Positions 56,903 through 64,000 of a stretch of DNA of 64,000 nucleotides are shown piece after piece. Numbering within the stretch: the first letter of the stretch is position 1; every line of letters starts with the position of its first letter. The stretch comes from Shewanella loihica PV-4 (lineage in GTDB: Bacteria > Pseudomonadota > Gammaproteobacteria > Enterobacterales > Shewanellaceae). The stretch is from NCBI RefSeq assembly GCF_000016065.1, contig NC_009092.1:1612001-1676000 (forward strand), read 5' to 3'. The notes under the pieces were generated by a model that searched no databases, was not told where the DNA came from, and saw only the letters and a program-made list of their open reading frames with translations. The position numbers were made by a program, and so were the translations under genes.

Positions 56903-56978
56903 GGGGCCTTAGCTCAGCTGGGAGAGCGCAACACTGGCAGTGTTGAGGTCAGCGGTTCGATCCCGCTAGGCTCCACCA
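56903..56978 (+). tRNA. tRNA-Ala(GGC)
   Basis: 76 bases with encoded CCA: acceptor GGGGCCT / AGGCTCC (with the G-U pair expected for alanine near position 3), anticodon loop CTGGCAG (GGC), T loop TTCGATC. Identical to the copy at 58321-58396. Confidence 0.98.
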
Positions 56979-57058
56979 TCTAATTTGAAAGCGTTGAAGC
57001 AATAGCCTACTGGCTTTAACGAGTATTCACTCGATACGGAGTATAACGTATCAACAGT

Positions 57059-57134
57059 GTCCCATTCGTCTAGAGGCCTAGGACACCGCCCTTTCACGGC
57101 GGTAACAGGGGTTCGAATCCCCTATGGGATACCA
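57059..57134 (+). tRNA. tRNA-Glu(TTC) copy 1
   Basis: 76 bases with encoded CCA: acceptor GTCCCAT / ATGGGAT, anticodon stem-loop CCGCC-CTTTCAC-GGCGG (TTC), T arm AGGGG-TTCGAAT-CCCCT. It closely resembles E. coli tRNA-Glu. First of seven identical copies. Confidence 0.98.
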
Positions 57135-57241
57135 CTTTCTTGAGTGGTTGACTGCGAAGTTGACGATTCGATAGCGTTGAAGCAATAGCCTACTGGCTTC
57201 GACGAGTATTCACTCGATACAGAGTCTAACGTATCAACAGT

Positions 57242-57317
57242 GTCCCATTCGTCTAGAGGCCTAGGACACCGCCCTTTCACGGCGGTAACAGGGGTTCGAA
57301 TCCCCTATGGGATACCA
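57242..57317 (+). tRNA. tRNA-Glu(TTC) copy 2
   Basis: Identical to copy 1, with encoded CCA. The trailer starts ACTTTCTTGAGTGGT, able to pair with the tRNA 3' end. Confidence 0.98.
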
Positions 57318-57424
57318 CTTTCTTGAGTGGTTGACTGCAAAGTTGACGATTCGATAGCGTTGAAGCAATAGCCTGCTGGCTTTAACGAGTATTCACTCGA
57401 TACAGAGTATAACGTATCAACAGT

Positions 57425-57500
57425 GTCCCATTCGTCTAGAGGCCTAGGACACCGCCCTTTCACGGCGGTAACAGGGGTTCGAATCCCCTATGGGATACCA
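57425..57500 (+). tRNA. tRNA-Glu(TTC) copy 3
   Basis: Identical to copy 1. The spacer before it carries the variant GCCTGCTGGCTTTAAC, one of the few differences between units. Confidence 0.98.
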
Positions 57501-57607
57501 CTTTCTTGAGTGGTTGACTGCAAAGTTGACGATTCGATAGCGTTGAAGCAATAGCCTACTGGCTTCGACGAGTATTCACTCGATACAGAGTCTAACGTAT
57601 CAACAGT

Positions 57608-57683
57608 GTCCCATTCGTCTAGAGGCCTAGGACACCGCCCTTTCACGGCGGTAACAGGGGTTCGAATCCCCTATGGGATACCA
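57608..57683 (+). tRNA. tRNA-Glu(TTC) copy 4
   Basis: Identical to copy 1, with encoded CCA and the standard spacer. Confidence 0.98.
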
Positions 57684-57790
57684 CTTTCTTGAGTGGTTGA
57701 CTATGAAGTTGACGATTCGATAGCGTTGAAGCAATAGCCTACTGGCTTCGACGAGTATTCACTCGATACAGAGTCTAACGTATCAACAGT

Positions 57791-57866
57791 GTCCCATTCG
57801 TCTAGAGGCCTAGGACACCGCCCTTTCACGGCGGTAACAGGGGTTCGAATCCCCTATGGGATACCA
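57791..57866 (+). tRNA. tRNA-Glu(TTC) copy 5
   Basis: Identical to copy 1. The spacer before it reads GACTATGAAG where others have GACTGCGAAG or GACTGCAAAG. Confidence 0.98.
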
Positions 57867-57973
57867 CTTTCTTGAGTGGTTGACTGCAAAGTTGACGATT
57901 CGATAGCGTTGAAGCAATAGCCTACTGGCTTCGACGAGTATTCACTCGATACAGAGTCTAACGTATCAACAGT

Positions 57974-58049
57974 GTCCCATTCGTCTAGAGGCCTAGGACA
58001 CCGCCCTTTCACGGCGGTAACAGGGGTTCGAATCCCCTATGGGATACCA
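57974..58049 (+). tRNA. tRNA-Glu(TTC) copy 6
   Basis: Identical to copy 1. Its trailer hairpin has lost one loop base (ACCACTTTTTGAGTGGT), while both stem arms are kept. Confidence 0.98.
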
Positions 58050-58170
58050 CTTTTTGAGTGGTTGACTGCGAAGTTGACGATTCGATAGCGTTGAAGCATT
58101 TCTCTTATGAGATGGCCTACTGGTTTCAACGAGTATTCACTCCCTTACGGAGTCTAAATGTAAGACCGGC

Positions 58171-58246
58171 GTCCCATTCGTCTAGAGGCCTAGGACACCG
58201 CCCTTTCACGGCGGTAACAGGGGTTCGAATCCCCTATGGGATACCA
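58171..58246 (+). tRNA. tRNA-Glu(TTC) copy 7
   Basis: Identical tRNA, but the spacer before it is longer and diverged, and its trailer lacks the AGTGGT arm. It marks the end of the tandem unit. Confidence 0.98.
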
Positions 58247-58320
58247 CAACTTATTTTGAGAAACTTTGAAATAAGATGTTGTGTTTGTTCAGGTTTTACT
58301 GTATAGTCACAATCAGTTTC

Positions 58321-58396
58321 GGGGCCTTAGCTCAGCTGGGAGAGCGCAACACTGGCAGTGTTGAGGTCAGCGGTTCGATCCCGCTAGGCTCCACCA
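58321..58396 (+). tRNA. tRNA-Ala(GGC), second copy
   Basis: Identical to the copy at 56903-56978; anticodon GGC, encoded CCA. Last gene of the array, 27 bases before a strong terminator. Confidence 0.98.
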
Positions 58397-58422
58397 AATA
58401 AGCGTTTAGTTACGCGGAAAAG

Positions 58423-58448
58423 ACCACCCAATAGGGTGGTTTTTTTTC
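58423..58448 (+). terminator. Rho-independent terminator of the tRNA-Ala/Glu array
   Basis: Perfect 7-bp stem ACCACCC / GGGTGGT with AATA loop, followed by seven further T bases. Confidence 0.95.
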
Positions 58449-58737
58449 ATCTGTAGTTTATTCACATTTCAGTCTGTTCTCACTTAAGTTTGTTTCCAGT
58501 ATTGTCTGTTTCATTTGGGGCTCTCAATTTAGGTTCGCCCATTTGATTCTCTGTCATTAAGTTTTTGTCTTACTTCAGCTTTCTCCAACCAAGGGAGAGC
58601 TCTTCTTCATAGATGCTGAAGTCCTCATTGATGAGAAAATCCTACCCTTCGGCAAAGCTCATCTATTGCGTCTACACTGACAAAACTAACTGCTAGGCGA
58701 GTGACTAGTGTATTTGGGCAACAGAGTGAGTCAGACC

Positions 58738-59238
58738 ATGAAGAGATCCCTTTTTCTGCTGTTAACAGCAATTTCATTAATTTCATCAGTAAGTTATGCA
58801 GAGGATTCGACACCTTTGCCGTCCCATCAGATCGCCTATCCTCAAGGCTGGCAAACCTGGTCGAGTATTGCCGTGTCCCATCGCACCGATAACAACACGG
58901 TCAGGGCCATCCTGGGTAACGAGATTGCGGTTAATGCGGCCCGTAGTGGCAATCATATGCCTTGGCCAGATGGCGCCATCTTTGCGAAGGTAGTGTGGAA
59001 GGCGGGCGAATTAACCCATTGGCCGCAGGCGATAGGCCCCAAGGCTTTCGTCCATGCTGAGTTTATGTTTAAAGACTCGGTAAAGTATGCCGACACCTAT
59101 GGCTGGGGCTGGGCGCGTTGGGTAGGGGAGGAGCAGACCCCATTTGAGGGCGGCATGCAGGTCTGTATCAGCTGCCATACACCGGTTAAAGACAACGACT
59201 GGGTCTTTACCGAGCCGGCATGGTTTCCGAACAAGTGA
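58738..59238 (+). CDS. Cytochrome P460-family c-type heme protein
   Basis: A 166-residue periplasmic protein. The signal peptide (MKRSLFLLLTAISLISSVSYA, cut before EDS) is clear. The P460-like domain follows: YPQGWQTWSSIAVSHRTDN, GNEIAVNAARSG, WPDGAIFAKVVWKAGE, FVHAEFMFKDSVKYADTYGWGWARW. The single CxxCH heme site is CISCH near residue 145. Members of the family oxidise hydroxylamine or bind NO, or act as cytochrome c'-beta; which applies here is not visible. ATG 58738 is chosen over GTG 58708, which would spoil the signal peptide. Confidence 0.85.
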   Translation: MKRSLFLLLTAISLISSVSYAEDSTPLPSHQIAYPQGWQTWSSIAVSHRTDNNTVRAILGNEIAVNAARSGNHMPWPDGAIFAKVVWKAGELTHWPQAIGPKAFVHAEFMFKDSVKYADTYGWGWARWVGEEQTPFEGGMQVCISCHTPVKDNDWVFTEPAWFPNK

Positions 59239-59304
59239 TAGAGGTTGCCGTTTTATAGGCTGATAATGTGATTAAAAGCATCAGGCGGTAAGCCCGAGAA
59301 GCGT

Positions 59305-59348
59305 ATCGACTGGCACAGCGTGCAGAAATGGCGGCTAGGCCAGTCGAT
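59305..59348. repeat. 10-bp inverted repeat between convergent genes
   Basis: ATCGACTGGC (59305-59314) and GCCAGTCGAT (59339-59348) are perfect inverted copies with 24 bases between them, in the gap between the P460 gene and the ABC exporter gene. It could form a terminator-like stem, but lacks a T-run. Confidence 0.6.
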
Positions 59349-59371
59349 GGATTAGTGCTTGGTAGACTTAG

Positions 59372-61201
59372 TTACTCTATGCCGAGGAAGCCACCTGTCT
59401 GATGGGCCCAGAGCTGGGCGTAGATCCCACCCTGTTTGATCAGTTCCTGGTGTGTGCCTTGCTCGACGATTTTTCCCTGATCTAACACGATCAATCTGTC
59501 CATGGCGGCAATGGTCGACAGGCGGTGGGCGATGGCTATCACCGTCTTGCCCTCCATCAGTTGATAGAGACTCTCCTGAATGGCGGCCTCTATCTCAGAG
59601 TCCAGCGCCGAGGTTGCCTCGTCCAGCAAGAGAATAGGGGCGTTCTTTAGCAGTACTCGTGCGATAGCGATACGCTGGCGCTGACCGCCTGACAGTTTCA
59701 CGCCACGCTCGCCCACCTGAGCATCGAGCCCATGATTGCCCTCTGGATCGCTAAGTCCTTGAATAAATTCGTAGGCTTGGGCCTGGCGGATCGCATTTTC
59801 CAGCTCTTCCTCGCTCGCATCCGGCTTGCCGTAGCGTATATTGTCGCGAATGGAGCGATGCAGCAGAGAGGTATCCTGAGTCACCATGCCTATGTTGGCC
59901 CGCAGCGAGTCTTGTTCCACTTCGCGAATGTTCTGCCCATCTATGGTGATGCTGCCTTGTTCCACGTCGTGAAAACGCATCAGCAGGTTCACCAGGGTGG
60001 ACTTACCGGCGCCCGAGCGGCCCACCAGGCCGACCTTCTCGCCGGGTTTTATCTTGAGATCGAGATCTTCAATAACGCCGCTGGCCTCGCCGTAGTGGAA
60101 GCTGACCCGGTTAAAGGCGATCTCGCCCTTTGATACGGTTAGCTGGCTGGCGTTGTCGCTGTCCTGCACACTGGTGGGGCGCGACAGGGTGTTCATGCCG
60201 TCGGCGACCGTGCCGATATTTTCAAATAGTGAGCTGATCTCCCACATGATCCATTGGGACATGCCGTTGAGCCTGAGAGAGAGACTGACCGCCACGGCTA
60301 TGGCACCTATGGTGATGGCGTTGTCGCGCCACAGCCAGATGGAGACGGCGGCAACGCTGAAGGCGAGTAAGTAATTAATCACCTGCACGCTGACGTTGAT
60401 GCCGGTTACCAGACGCATCTGGCGATAAACCGTATCGAGGAAGCCTGTCATGCTCTCCTTGGCATATTGAGCCTCTTTCTGGGTGTGAGAAAACAGCTTC
60501 ACAGTGGCGATGTTAGTGTAGCTGTCGACAATGCGTCCCGTCATGGTGGAGCGGGCGTCGGCCTGTTCGGTCGAGACCTGTTTCAGCTTAGGCAGGTAGT
60601 AAAATTGCAGCCCCACATAGATCATCAGCCAGACCAGCATAGGCAGCATGAGGCGCAGGTCGGCATCGGCGATGATCACCAGCATGGAGAGGAAATAGAC
60701 CAGAATATAGACTAAGACATCCAGCAGCTTAGTGACCGTCTCACGCACTGCCAGAGAGGTCTGCATCACCTTGGTGGCGATGCGCCCGGCAAAATCGTTC
60801 TGATAGAAGGCGATGCTCTGTTTAAGCAGATACCTGTGGGCGAGCCAGCGGATTGACATGGGGTAGTTACCCAGGAGTCCTTGGTAGATCACCAGGGCGT
60901 GCAGCAACACCAGCACAGGGATCACCACGAGCACCAAGACGGCCATCAGCAGTAACTTATCACCCTGCTCGGCAAACAAGGTCTCTGGGCTGTGGCTGGC
61001 GAGCAGATCCACCAGGTCGCCCATAAACGCAAACAGTGAGACCTCGAGGATCGCCAGCAGCGCAGTCAGTATCGACATTAATGCGAGCGGCAACTCGAAG
61101 CCGCGCGTGTAATGCCTGCAAAACCGGTAGATCCCACGGGGCGGCTGTACCGCTTCCTGGTCGGGTAGGGCGGAAACCCATGATTCGAAACGCTTAAACA
61201 T
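59372..61201 (-). CDS. ABC exporter, fused permease and ATPase
   Basis: A 609-residue half-transporter. Six membrane helices occupy about residues 35-320, and the nucleotide-binding domain follows: Walker A GRSGAGKST (about residue 400), signature LSGGQRQRIAIARVLL, Walker B PILLLDEATSALDSE, and switch His in IAIAHRLSTIA. The organisation is MsbA-like, but similarity in the membrane part does not tell lipid, peptide or drug export apart. It stands alone, convergent with the P460 gene and divergent from alkA. Confidence 0.88.
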   Translation of the reverse strand: MFKRFESWVSALPDQEAVQPPRGIYRFCRHYTRGFELPLALMSILTALLAILEVSLFAFMGDLVDLLASHSPETLFAEQGDKLLLMAVLVLVVIPVLVLLHALVIYQGLLGNYPMSIRWLAHRYLLKQSIAFYQNDFAGRIATKVMQTSLAVRETVTKLLDVLVYILVYFLSMLVIIADADLRLMLPMLVWLMIYVGLQFYYLPKLKQVSTEQADARSTMTGRIVDSYTNIATVKLFSHTQKEAQYAKESMTGFLDTVYRQMRLVTGINVSVQVINYLLAFSVAAVSIWLWRDNAITIGAIAVAVSLSLRLNGMSQWIMWEISSLFENIGTVADGMNTLSRPTSVQDSDNASQLTVSKGEIAFNRVSFHYGEASGVIEDLDLKIKPGEKVGLVGRSGAGKSTLVNLLMRFHDVEQGSITIDGQNIREVEQDSLRANIGMVTQDTSLLHRSIRDNIRYGKPDASEEELENAIRQAQAYEFIQGLSDPEGNHGLDAQVGERGVKLSGGQRQRIAIARVLLKNAPILLLDEATSALDSEIEAAIQESLYQLMEGKTVIAIAHRLSTIAAMDRLIVLDQGKIVEQGTHQELIKQGGIYAQLWAHQTGGFLGIE

Positions 61202-61443
61202 TTAAGTCCTTATAAAATTTAGGCTTATTAGGATGATAGTCGATCTGATCGTTATCAATCATCATATAGCAGGCGTCATCCGAGTGCGACGAATTGTTGC
61301 TTAGATAGTTATTCTCACCTTGAGTGCCGTTTTCCGCTAGTATCCAAACCCTGGCTGCATTAGAGTGGCCTTATCAAAGCAAAACGAGTCATCTTCAAGT
61401 GAGCCAGCAAACACAAGAGTCTAGTGCAAAAGCGTGCAAAGCC

Positions 61444-62955
61444 ATGCAGGCTGAGGCGCAGCATCCCAAGGCGGAGCAGTATCGCACCGCGCGTCTGTCA
61501 CGGGACGCCAGATTCGATGGCCTGTTCTTCGTCGGCGTCTTCTCCACCGGCATCTTTTGTCGTCCTATCTGCCCGGCGGTGCCTGCCAAGGAGGCCAATG
61601 TGAGGTATTTCGACGATGCCCTGTCGGCGGCTCAGGCTGGCCTGAGGCCCTGTCTGCGTTGTCGCCCGGACAGCGCGCCGGGCTCAAATCCCTGGCTTGG
61701 TAAACAGACCAGCCTGAATCGCGCCATGAGTCTCATCGACGCCGGCGTCTTGTGCGGCCCCCAGGCGATCCCTATGACTGGGCTCGCCGAGCGATTAGGG
61801 ATCAGCGAGCGTTACCTGAGGCAACTGTTTCACGACAGCCTGGGCACCTCGCCCAAGCAATATGCCCTGTATCAACAGCTGATGTTTGCCAAACAGTTGC
61901 TGCATCAGACCAAGATGCCGATCACTCAGGTGGCCTATGCCGCCGGGTTTAACAGCGTGAGGCGCTTCAACGAGATCTTTCGCCAGCAGCTGCAGTTGAC
62001 CCCGAGTGAGATCCGTAAGGCCACGGGCCAGCCGTCGCTGCCCGTCCAGGGCCTGACACTCAAGCTTGCTTATCGTCCGCCCTATGATTGGCAACACCTG
62101 CGCAGCTTCTTCGCACAGCGCGCCGTGCCCGAGATGGAGTGGCTAGATGAACAGAGCTATGGCCGCAGCTTCGTGCTCGGCGCCGCCAAGGGCTATTTCT
62201 GCGCAGTCCATAGTGAGCAAGAGGCCTGCTTTCATGTCACCATTCATCTCGCCGAGGCGGACTCACTCAGCCAGCTCAAGGGGATCATCAGTCATATTCG
62301 TCGCATTCTGGATCTCGACGCCGACATGCTCACCATAGGCGATAAGCTGCAAGCGCTGGGTAAGGCTCTGCCTCAGGTATCGCCTGGCCTGCGTCTGCCC
62401 GGCGTCTGGTCGCCTTTCGAGGCGGCTTGCCGCGCCATCTTAGGTCAGCAGGTGAGTGTGACCCAGGCGATCAAGCTCTTGGGGCAACTGGTGGCCGATC
62501 ATGGCGAGACGATTAGCCTAAATGAAAAAACGGTGCGTCTGTTCCCGACTCCTGCGGCGCTAGTGGATGCCAGCCTGGATGGGCTTAAGATGCCGGGGAT
62601 CAGAAAAGAGGCGATTCGTGCCCTGGCGGCCTTTGTGATGGCTAACCCCGAGTCGGAAATAGACGACTGGCTACAGATCAAGGGGATAGGCCCCTGGACT
62701 TTGGATTATGTGCGCCTGCGGGGCCTGAGCCTGCCAGACGTGCTGCTGGTTGGCGATCTCGTGGTCAAACAGCAACTGCTGGTGAACCTGCGACCCGAGC
62801 CGTCCAGTTGTGATGGTGAGCCTGCTGAAGACGAAGATCCCAAGGCGGCGAAGAAGCGGGCGCAGGCACAATATCAGGCGCTCAGCCAAGCCGTGCTACG
62901 GCAGGTCGCCCCCTGGGGCAGTTATCTCACCCTGCAGCTCTGGAATCGGCAGTAG
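61444..62955 (+). CDS. alkA: Ada N-terminal/AraC HTH/AlkA fusion: DNA-3-methyladenine glycosylase
   Basis: About 503 residues with three parts. (1) Ada-like zinc domain: FFVGVFSTGIFCRPICPA and CLRCRPD supply four Cys, one of which would take methyl groups from phosphotriesters. (2) AraC-type HTH: LAERLGISERYLRQLFHDSLGTSPKQY and ITQVAYAAGFNSVRRFNEIF. (3) AlkA glycosylase: PFEAACRAILGQQVSVTQA, and the helix-hairpin-helix IKGIGPWTLDYVRLRG followed by the catalytic-Asp segment LVGDLVVKQ. The start is uncertain: ATG 61444 begins the conserved part, but the frame is open to a GTG at 61324. It probably both repairs alkylated bases and activates its own operon with ogt. Confidence 0.87.
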   Translation: MQAEAQHPKAEQYRTARLSRDARFDGLFFVGVFSTGIFCRPICPAVPAKEANVRYFDDALSAAQAGLRPCLRCRPDSAPGSNPWLGKQTSLNRAMSLIDAGVLCGPQAIPMTGLAERLGISERYLRQLFHDSLGTSPKQYALYQQLMFAKQLLHQTKMPITQVAYAAGFNSVRRFNEIFRQQLQLTPSEIRKATGQPSLPVQGLTLKLAYRPPYDWQHLRSFFAQRAVPEMEWLDEQSYGRSFVLGAAKGYFCAVHSEQEACFHVTIHLAEADSLSQLKGIISHIRRILDLDADMLTIGDKLQALGKALPQVSPGLRLPGVWSPFEAACRAILGQQVSVTQAIKLLGQLVADHGETISLNEKTVRLFPTPAALVDASLDGLKMPGIRKEAIRALAAFVMANPESEIDDWLQIKGIGPWTLDYVRLRGLSLPDVLLVGDLVVKQQLLVNLRPEPSSCDGEPAEDEDPKAAKKRAQAQYQALSQAVLRQVAPWGSYLTLQLWNRQ

Positions 62956-63020
62956 AGAAAGCCGCCACAATGCATTTAGAAATAACCTAATGAATCTAGA
63001 AGTAAACTAGGGAATATAAA

Positions 63021-63608
63021 ATGAATCAAAAGACCTCAGTGCTTGAGTACATTCCCCTAAGCCGGGACGCCGGATTAAGCGGCTATCAGGCGCTTGCCGA
63101 GCGAGTCATAGATACGCCGCTGGGAAAGGTGAGTCTGGCGGCCAATCAGTTTGGTCTGTCGCACCTGAGCTTTCTGCCCGGGCAAGATGACGACTTTGCC
63201 GCACGGGAAGTCACCTTGGTCGCGCGCGATCGGCAGGCGCTGGAGCAGGCCGAGGCACATCTCGACCAGGCCGAGCGTGAGTTATCCGCCTATTTTGCCG
63301 GTAAGCTGACCGCCTTTAGCCTGGCCTTGGCGCCGGTAGGCACGCCGTTTCAGCATCAGGTGTGGCAGGCGCTGCTCGCTCATCCCTTCGGCGATGCGGC
63401 GAGCTATTCGGATATCGCCAGCGCGATTGATAATCCCAAGGCGGTGCGGGCGGTGGGCAGCGCCAACGGCGCTAACCGAATCGCCATTATCATTCCCTGT
63501 CATCGTATCATAGGCAAGGGTGGGGCGCTGACGGGTTACGCCTATGGCCTGGGGATTAAGCAGCAGCTTTTGGCCCTGGAGGCCGAGGCCGTGGGCGAAA
63601 GCCTATAA
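63021..63608 (+). CDS. ogt: Methylated-DNA-protein-cysteine methyltransferase
   Basis: Suicide repair of O6-alkylguanine. The 195-residue protein has the active site IIPCHRIIGK with Cys160, preceded by ASYSDIASAIDNPKAVRAVGSANGANR (the HTH part that holds the DNA). An N-terminal MGMT domain (DTPLGKVSLAANQFGLSHLSF) is present. It lies 65 bases after the Ada/AlkA fusion, so the two make up, in split form, the activities of Ada plus AlkA of E. coli. Confidence 0.95.
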   Translation: MNQKTSVLEYIPLSRDAGLSGYQALAERVIDTPLGKVSLAANQFGLSHLSFLPGQDDDFAAREVTLVARDRQALEQAEAHLDQAERELSAYFAGKLTAFSLALAPVGTPFQHQVWQALLAHPFGDAASYSDIASAIDNPKAVRAVGSANGANRIAIIIPCHRIIGKGGALTGYAYGLGIKQQLLALEAEAVGESL

Positions 63609-63722
63609 GCGATCTAAGATAAGATTGATGCCTAAGTCGATTAGGCAGTAAAGATTAGGTGTTTGGCAGTAAATTTAGGTACAATGCGCGGCTCTATTTT
63701 GTACGGTTAGCTAAATCTTATC

Positions 63723-64000
63723 ATGACAACTAATGCGCTCGACCCATCTGCTCTTGAGCCCTCTGCGCCATCGGCCCTGTCGCTGTCGACGACCGATTTT
63801 AGTCAGTTAAATCTGGTCAAGGCGCTACAGGCCAGACTGCATCATCTCGGTTATCAGCAGGCCACGCCGATTCAGGCCAAGGCGATCCCCGCCATCTTGG
63901 CCGGTCGCGATCTGCTGGCCGGTGCCAAGACAGGTTCGGGTAAGACCGCTGCCTTCGCGCTGCCCTTGTTGCAGAAGCTGGTGGGACAGAGAGCCGGTGG
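63723..64000 (+). CDS. DEAD-box RNA helicase (3' end outside window)
   Basis: Only the first 92 codons are visible. After a 30-residue Ser/Ala-rich leader come the Q motif ([31 protein letters not shown]) and motif I ([18 protein letters not shown]), which identify a DEAD-box ATPase. RhlE-, RhlB-, SrmB- and DbpA-like helicases all share this start, so the exact type cannot be set. The frame is open at the right edge. Confidence 0.9.
   Translation, partial: MTTNALDPSALEPSAPSALSLSTTDFSQLNLVKALQARLHHLGYQQATPIQAKAIPAILAGRDLLAGAKTGSGKTAAFALPLLQKLVGQRAG

Larger units (their letters stand above)
57059..58246 (+). repeat. Tandem tRNA-Glu array with 183-bp period
   Basis: Copies 1-6 start at 57059, 57242, 57425, 57608, 57791 and 57974, each exactly 183 bases apart; copy 7 starts 197 bases later at 58171. 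The 107-base spacers are nearly identical and carry three conserved dyads: ACCACT-AGTGGT at the tRNA 3' end, GTTGAAGC with GCTTCGAC (or GCTTTAAC), and CGAGT-ATTC-ACTCG. The array grew by duplication of a tRNA-plus-spacer unit. Confidence 0.95.

Noticed and set aside
57059..58246. CRISPR-like regular repeats
   Set aside because: The repeated unit is 183 bp and contains a complete tRNA-Glu gene; spacers are nearly identical instead of unique, and there are no cas genes.
58058..58306. 82-residue plus-strand frame
   Set aside because: It overlaps tRNA-Glu copy 7 and its leader; the protein sequence is a translation of tRNA.
61238..61266. Fur-box-like sequence (gatcgttatcaatcatc) between the ABC exporter and alkA
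   Set aside because: It matches the 19-bp Fur consensus poorly and neither neighbour is a typical iron gene.

Overview
The window looks like chromosomal DNA of a marine gammaproteobacterium, most likely Shewanella or a close relative (Alteromonadales). This is inferred from recognisable gene families and gene order: cysD-cysN-SLC13 permease-cysC, phhA-phhB-tyrR followed by fahA-maiA, galU-galE-napF-bactofilin, a DUF2982 protein, a DctPQM/DctBD locus, and large tRNA-Val and tRNA-Glu arrays. No database search was possible.

Layout. (1) 1-16186: an AT-rich surface-polysaccharide (O-antigen or capsule) cluster of the Wzx/Wzy type. It holds the end of an OPX/SLBB export protein, a Wzz-type chain-length regulator, rmlBADC for dTDP-L-rhamnose, glycosyltransferases, a Wzx flippase, an SDR plus a MenD-like ThDP enzyme, a pyruvyltransferase-family protein, a hexapeptide acyltransferase, a WbsX/GH99-like protein and a probable Wzy. 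(2) 16301-17372: a decayed IS903-type (IS5 family) element with recognisable terminal repeats and a 9-bp target duplication. (3) 17679-22827: two tandem wecA-like initiating transferases, the second preceded by a JUMPstart/ops-like element, then galU, a frameshifted second rmlA and a ycdX-like PHP phosphatase. (4) 23111-24161: an unrecognised membrane-anchored protein and a 15-copy perfect heptanucleotide repeat.

(5) 24162-29121: sulfate activation (cysDN, a SLC13 permease, cysC), convergent with wzi (capsule anchoring). (6) 31151-34360: cysQ, mak, elyC-like and DUF2982 genes. (7) 34533-37553, minus strand: galU2-galE and napF-bactofilin. (8) 38008-42939: phenylalanine/tyrosine use (phhA, phhB, tyrR, fahA, maiA). 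TyrR-box-like and CRP-like sites lie in front of both phhA and fahA. (9) 42969-45277: a LysR regulator divergent from an MFS exporter. (10) 45319-51729, minus strand: dctP-dctQ-dctM-dctB-dctD, a TRAP C4-dicarboxylate importer with its own two-component system, a well-matched sigma-54 promoter and an upstream palindrome. (11) 51993-53594: an MFS transporter and a small conserved-looking protein.

(12) 53747-54408: six identical tRNA-Val(TAC) genes on the minus strand behind a near-consensus promoter. (13) 55390-58448: gltX, then tRNA-Ala(GGC), seven tRNA-Glu(TTC) genes in a 183-bp tandem array, and a second tRNA-Ala(GGC), closed by a rho-independent terminator. (14) 58738-64000: a cytochrome P460-type protein, an ABC exporter, an Ada/AlkA fusion with ogt (alkylation repair), and the start of a DEAD-box RNA helicase cut by the window edge.

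The main functional links are these. The polysaccharide region combines dTDP-rhamnose and UDP-glucose supply, initiation by WecA, assembly, flipping, polymerisation and export. The cys genes make PAPS, and CysQ removes the PAP by-product. The Phe/Tyr genes cover the first step and the last two steps of aromatic degradation. The Dct locus senses and imports dicarboxylates.
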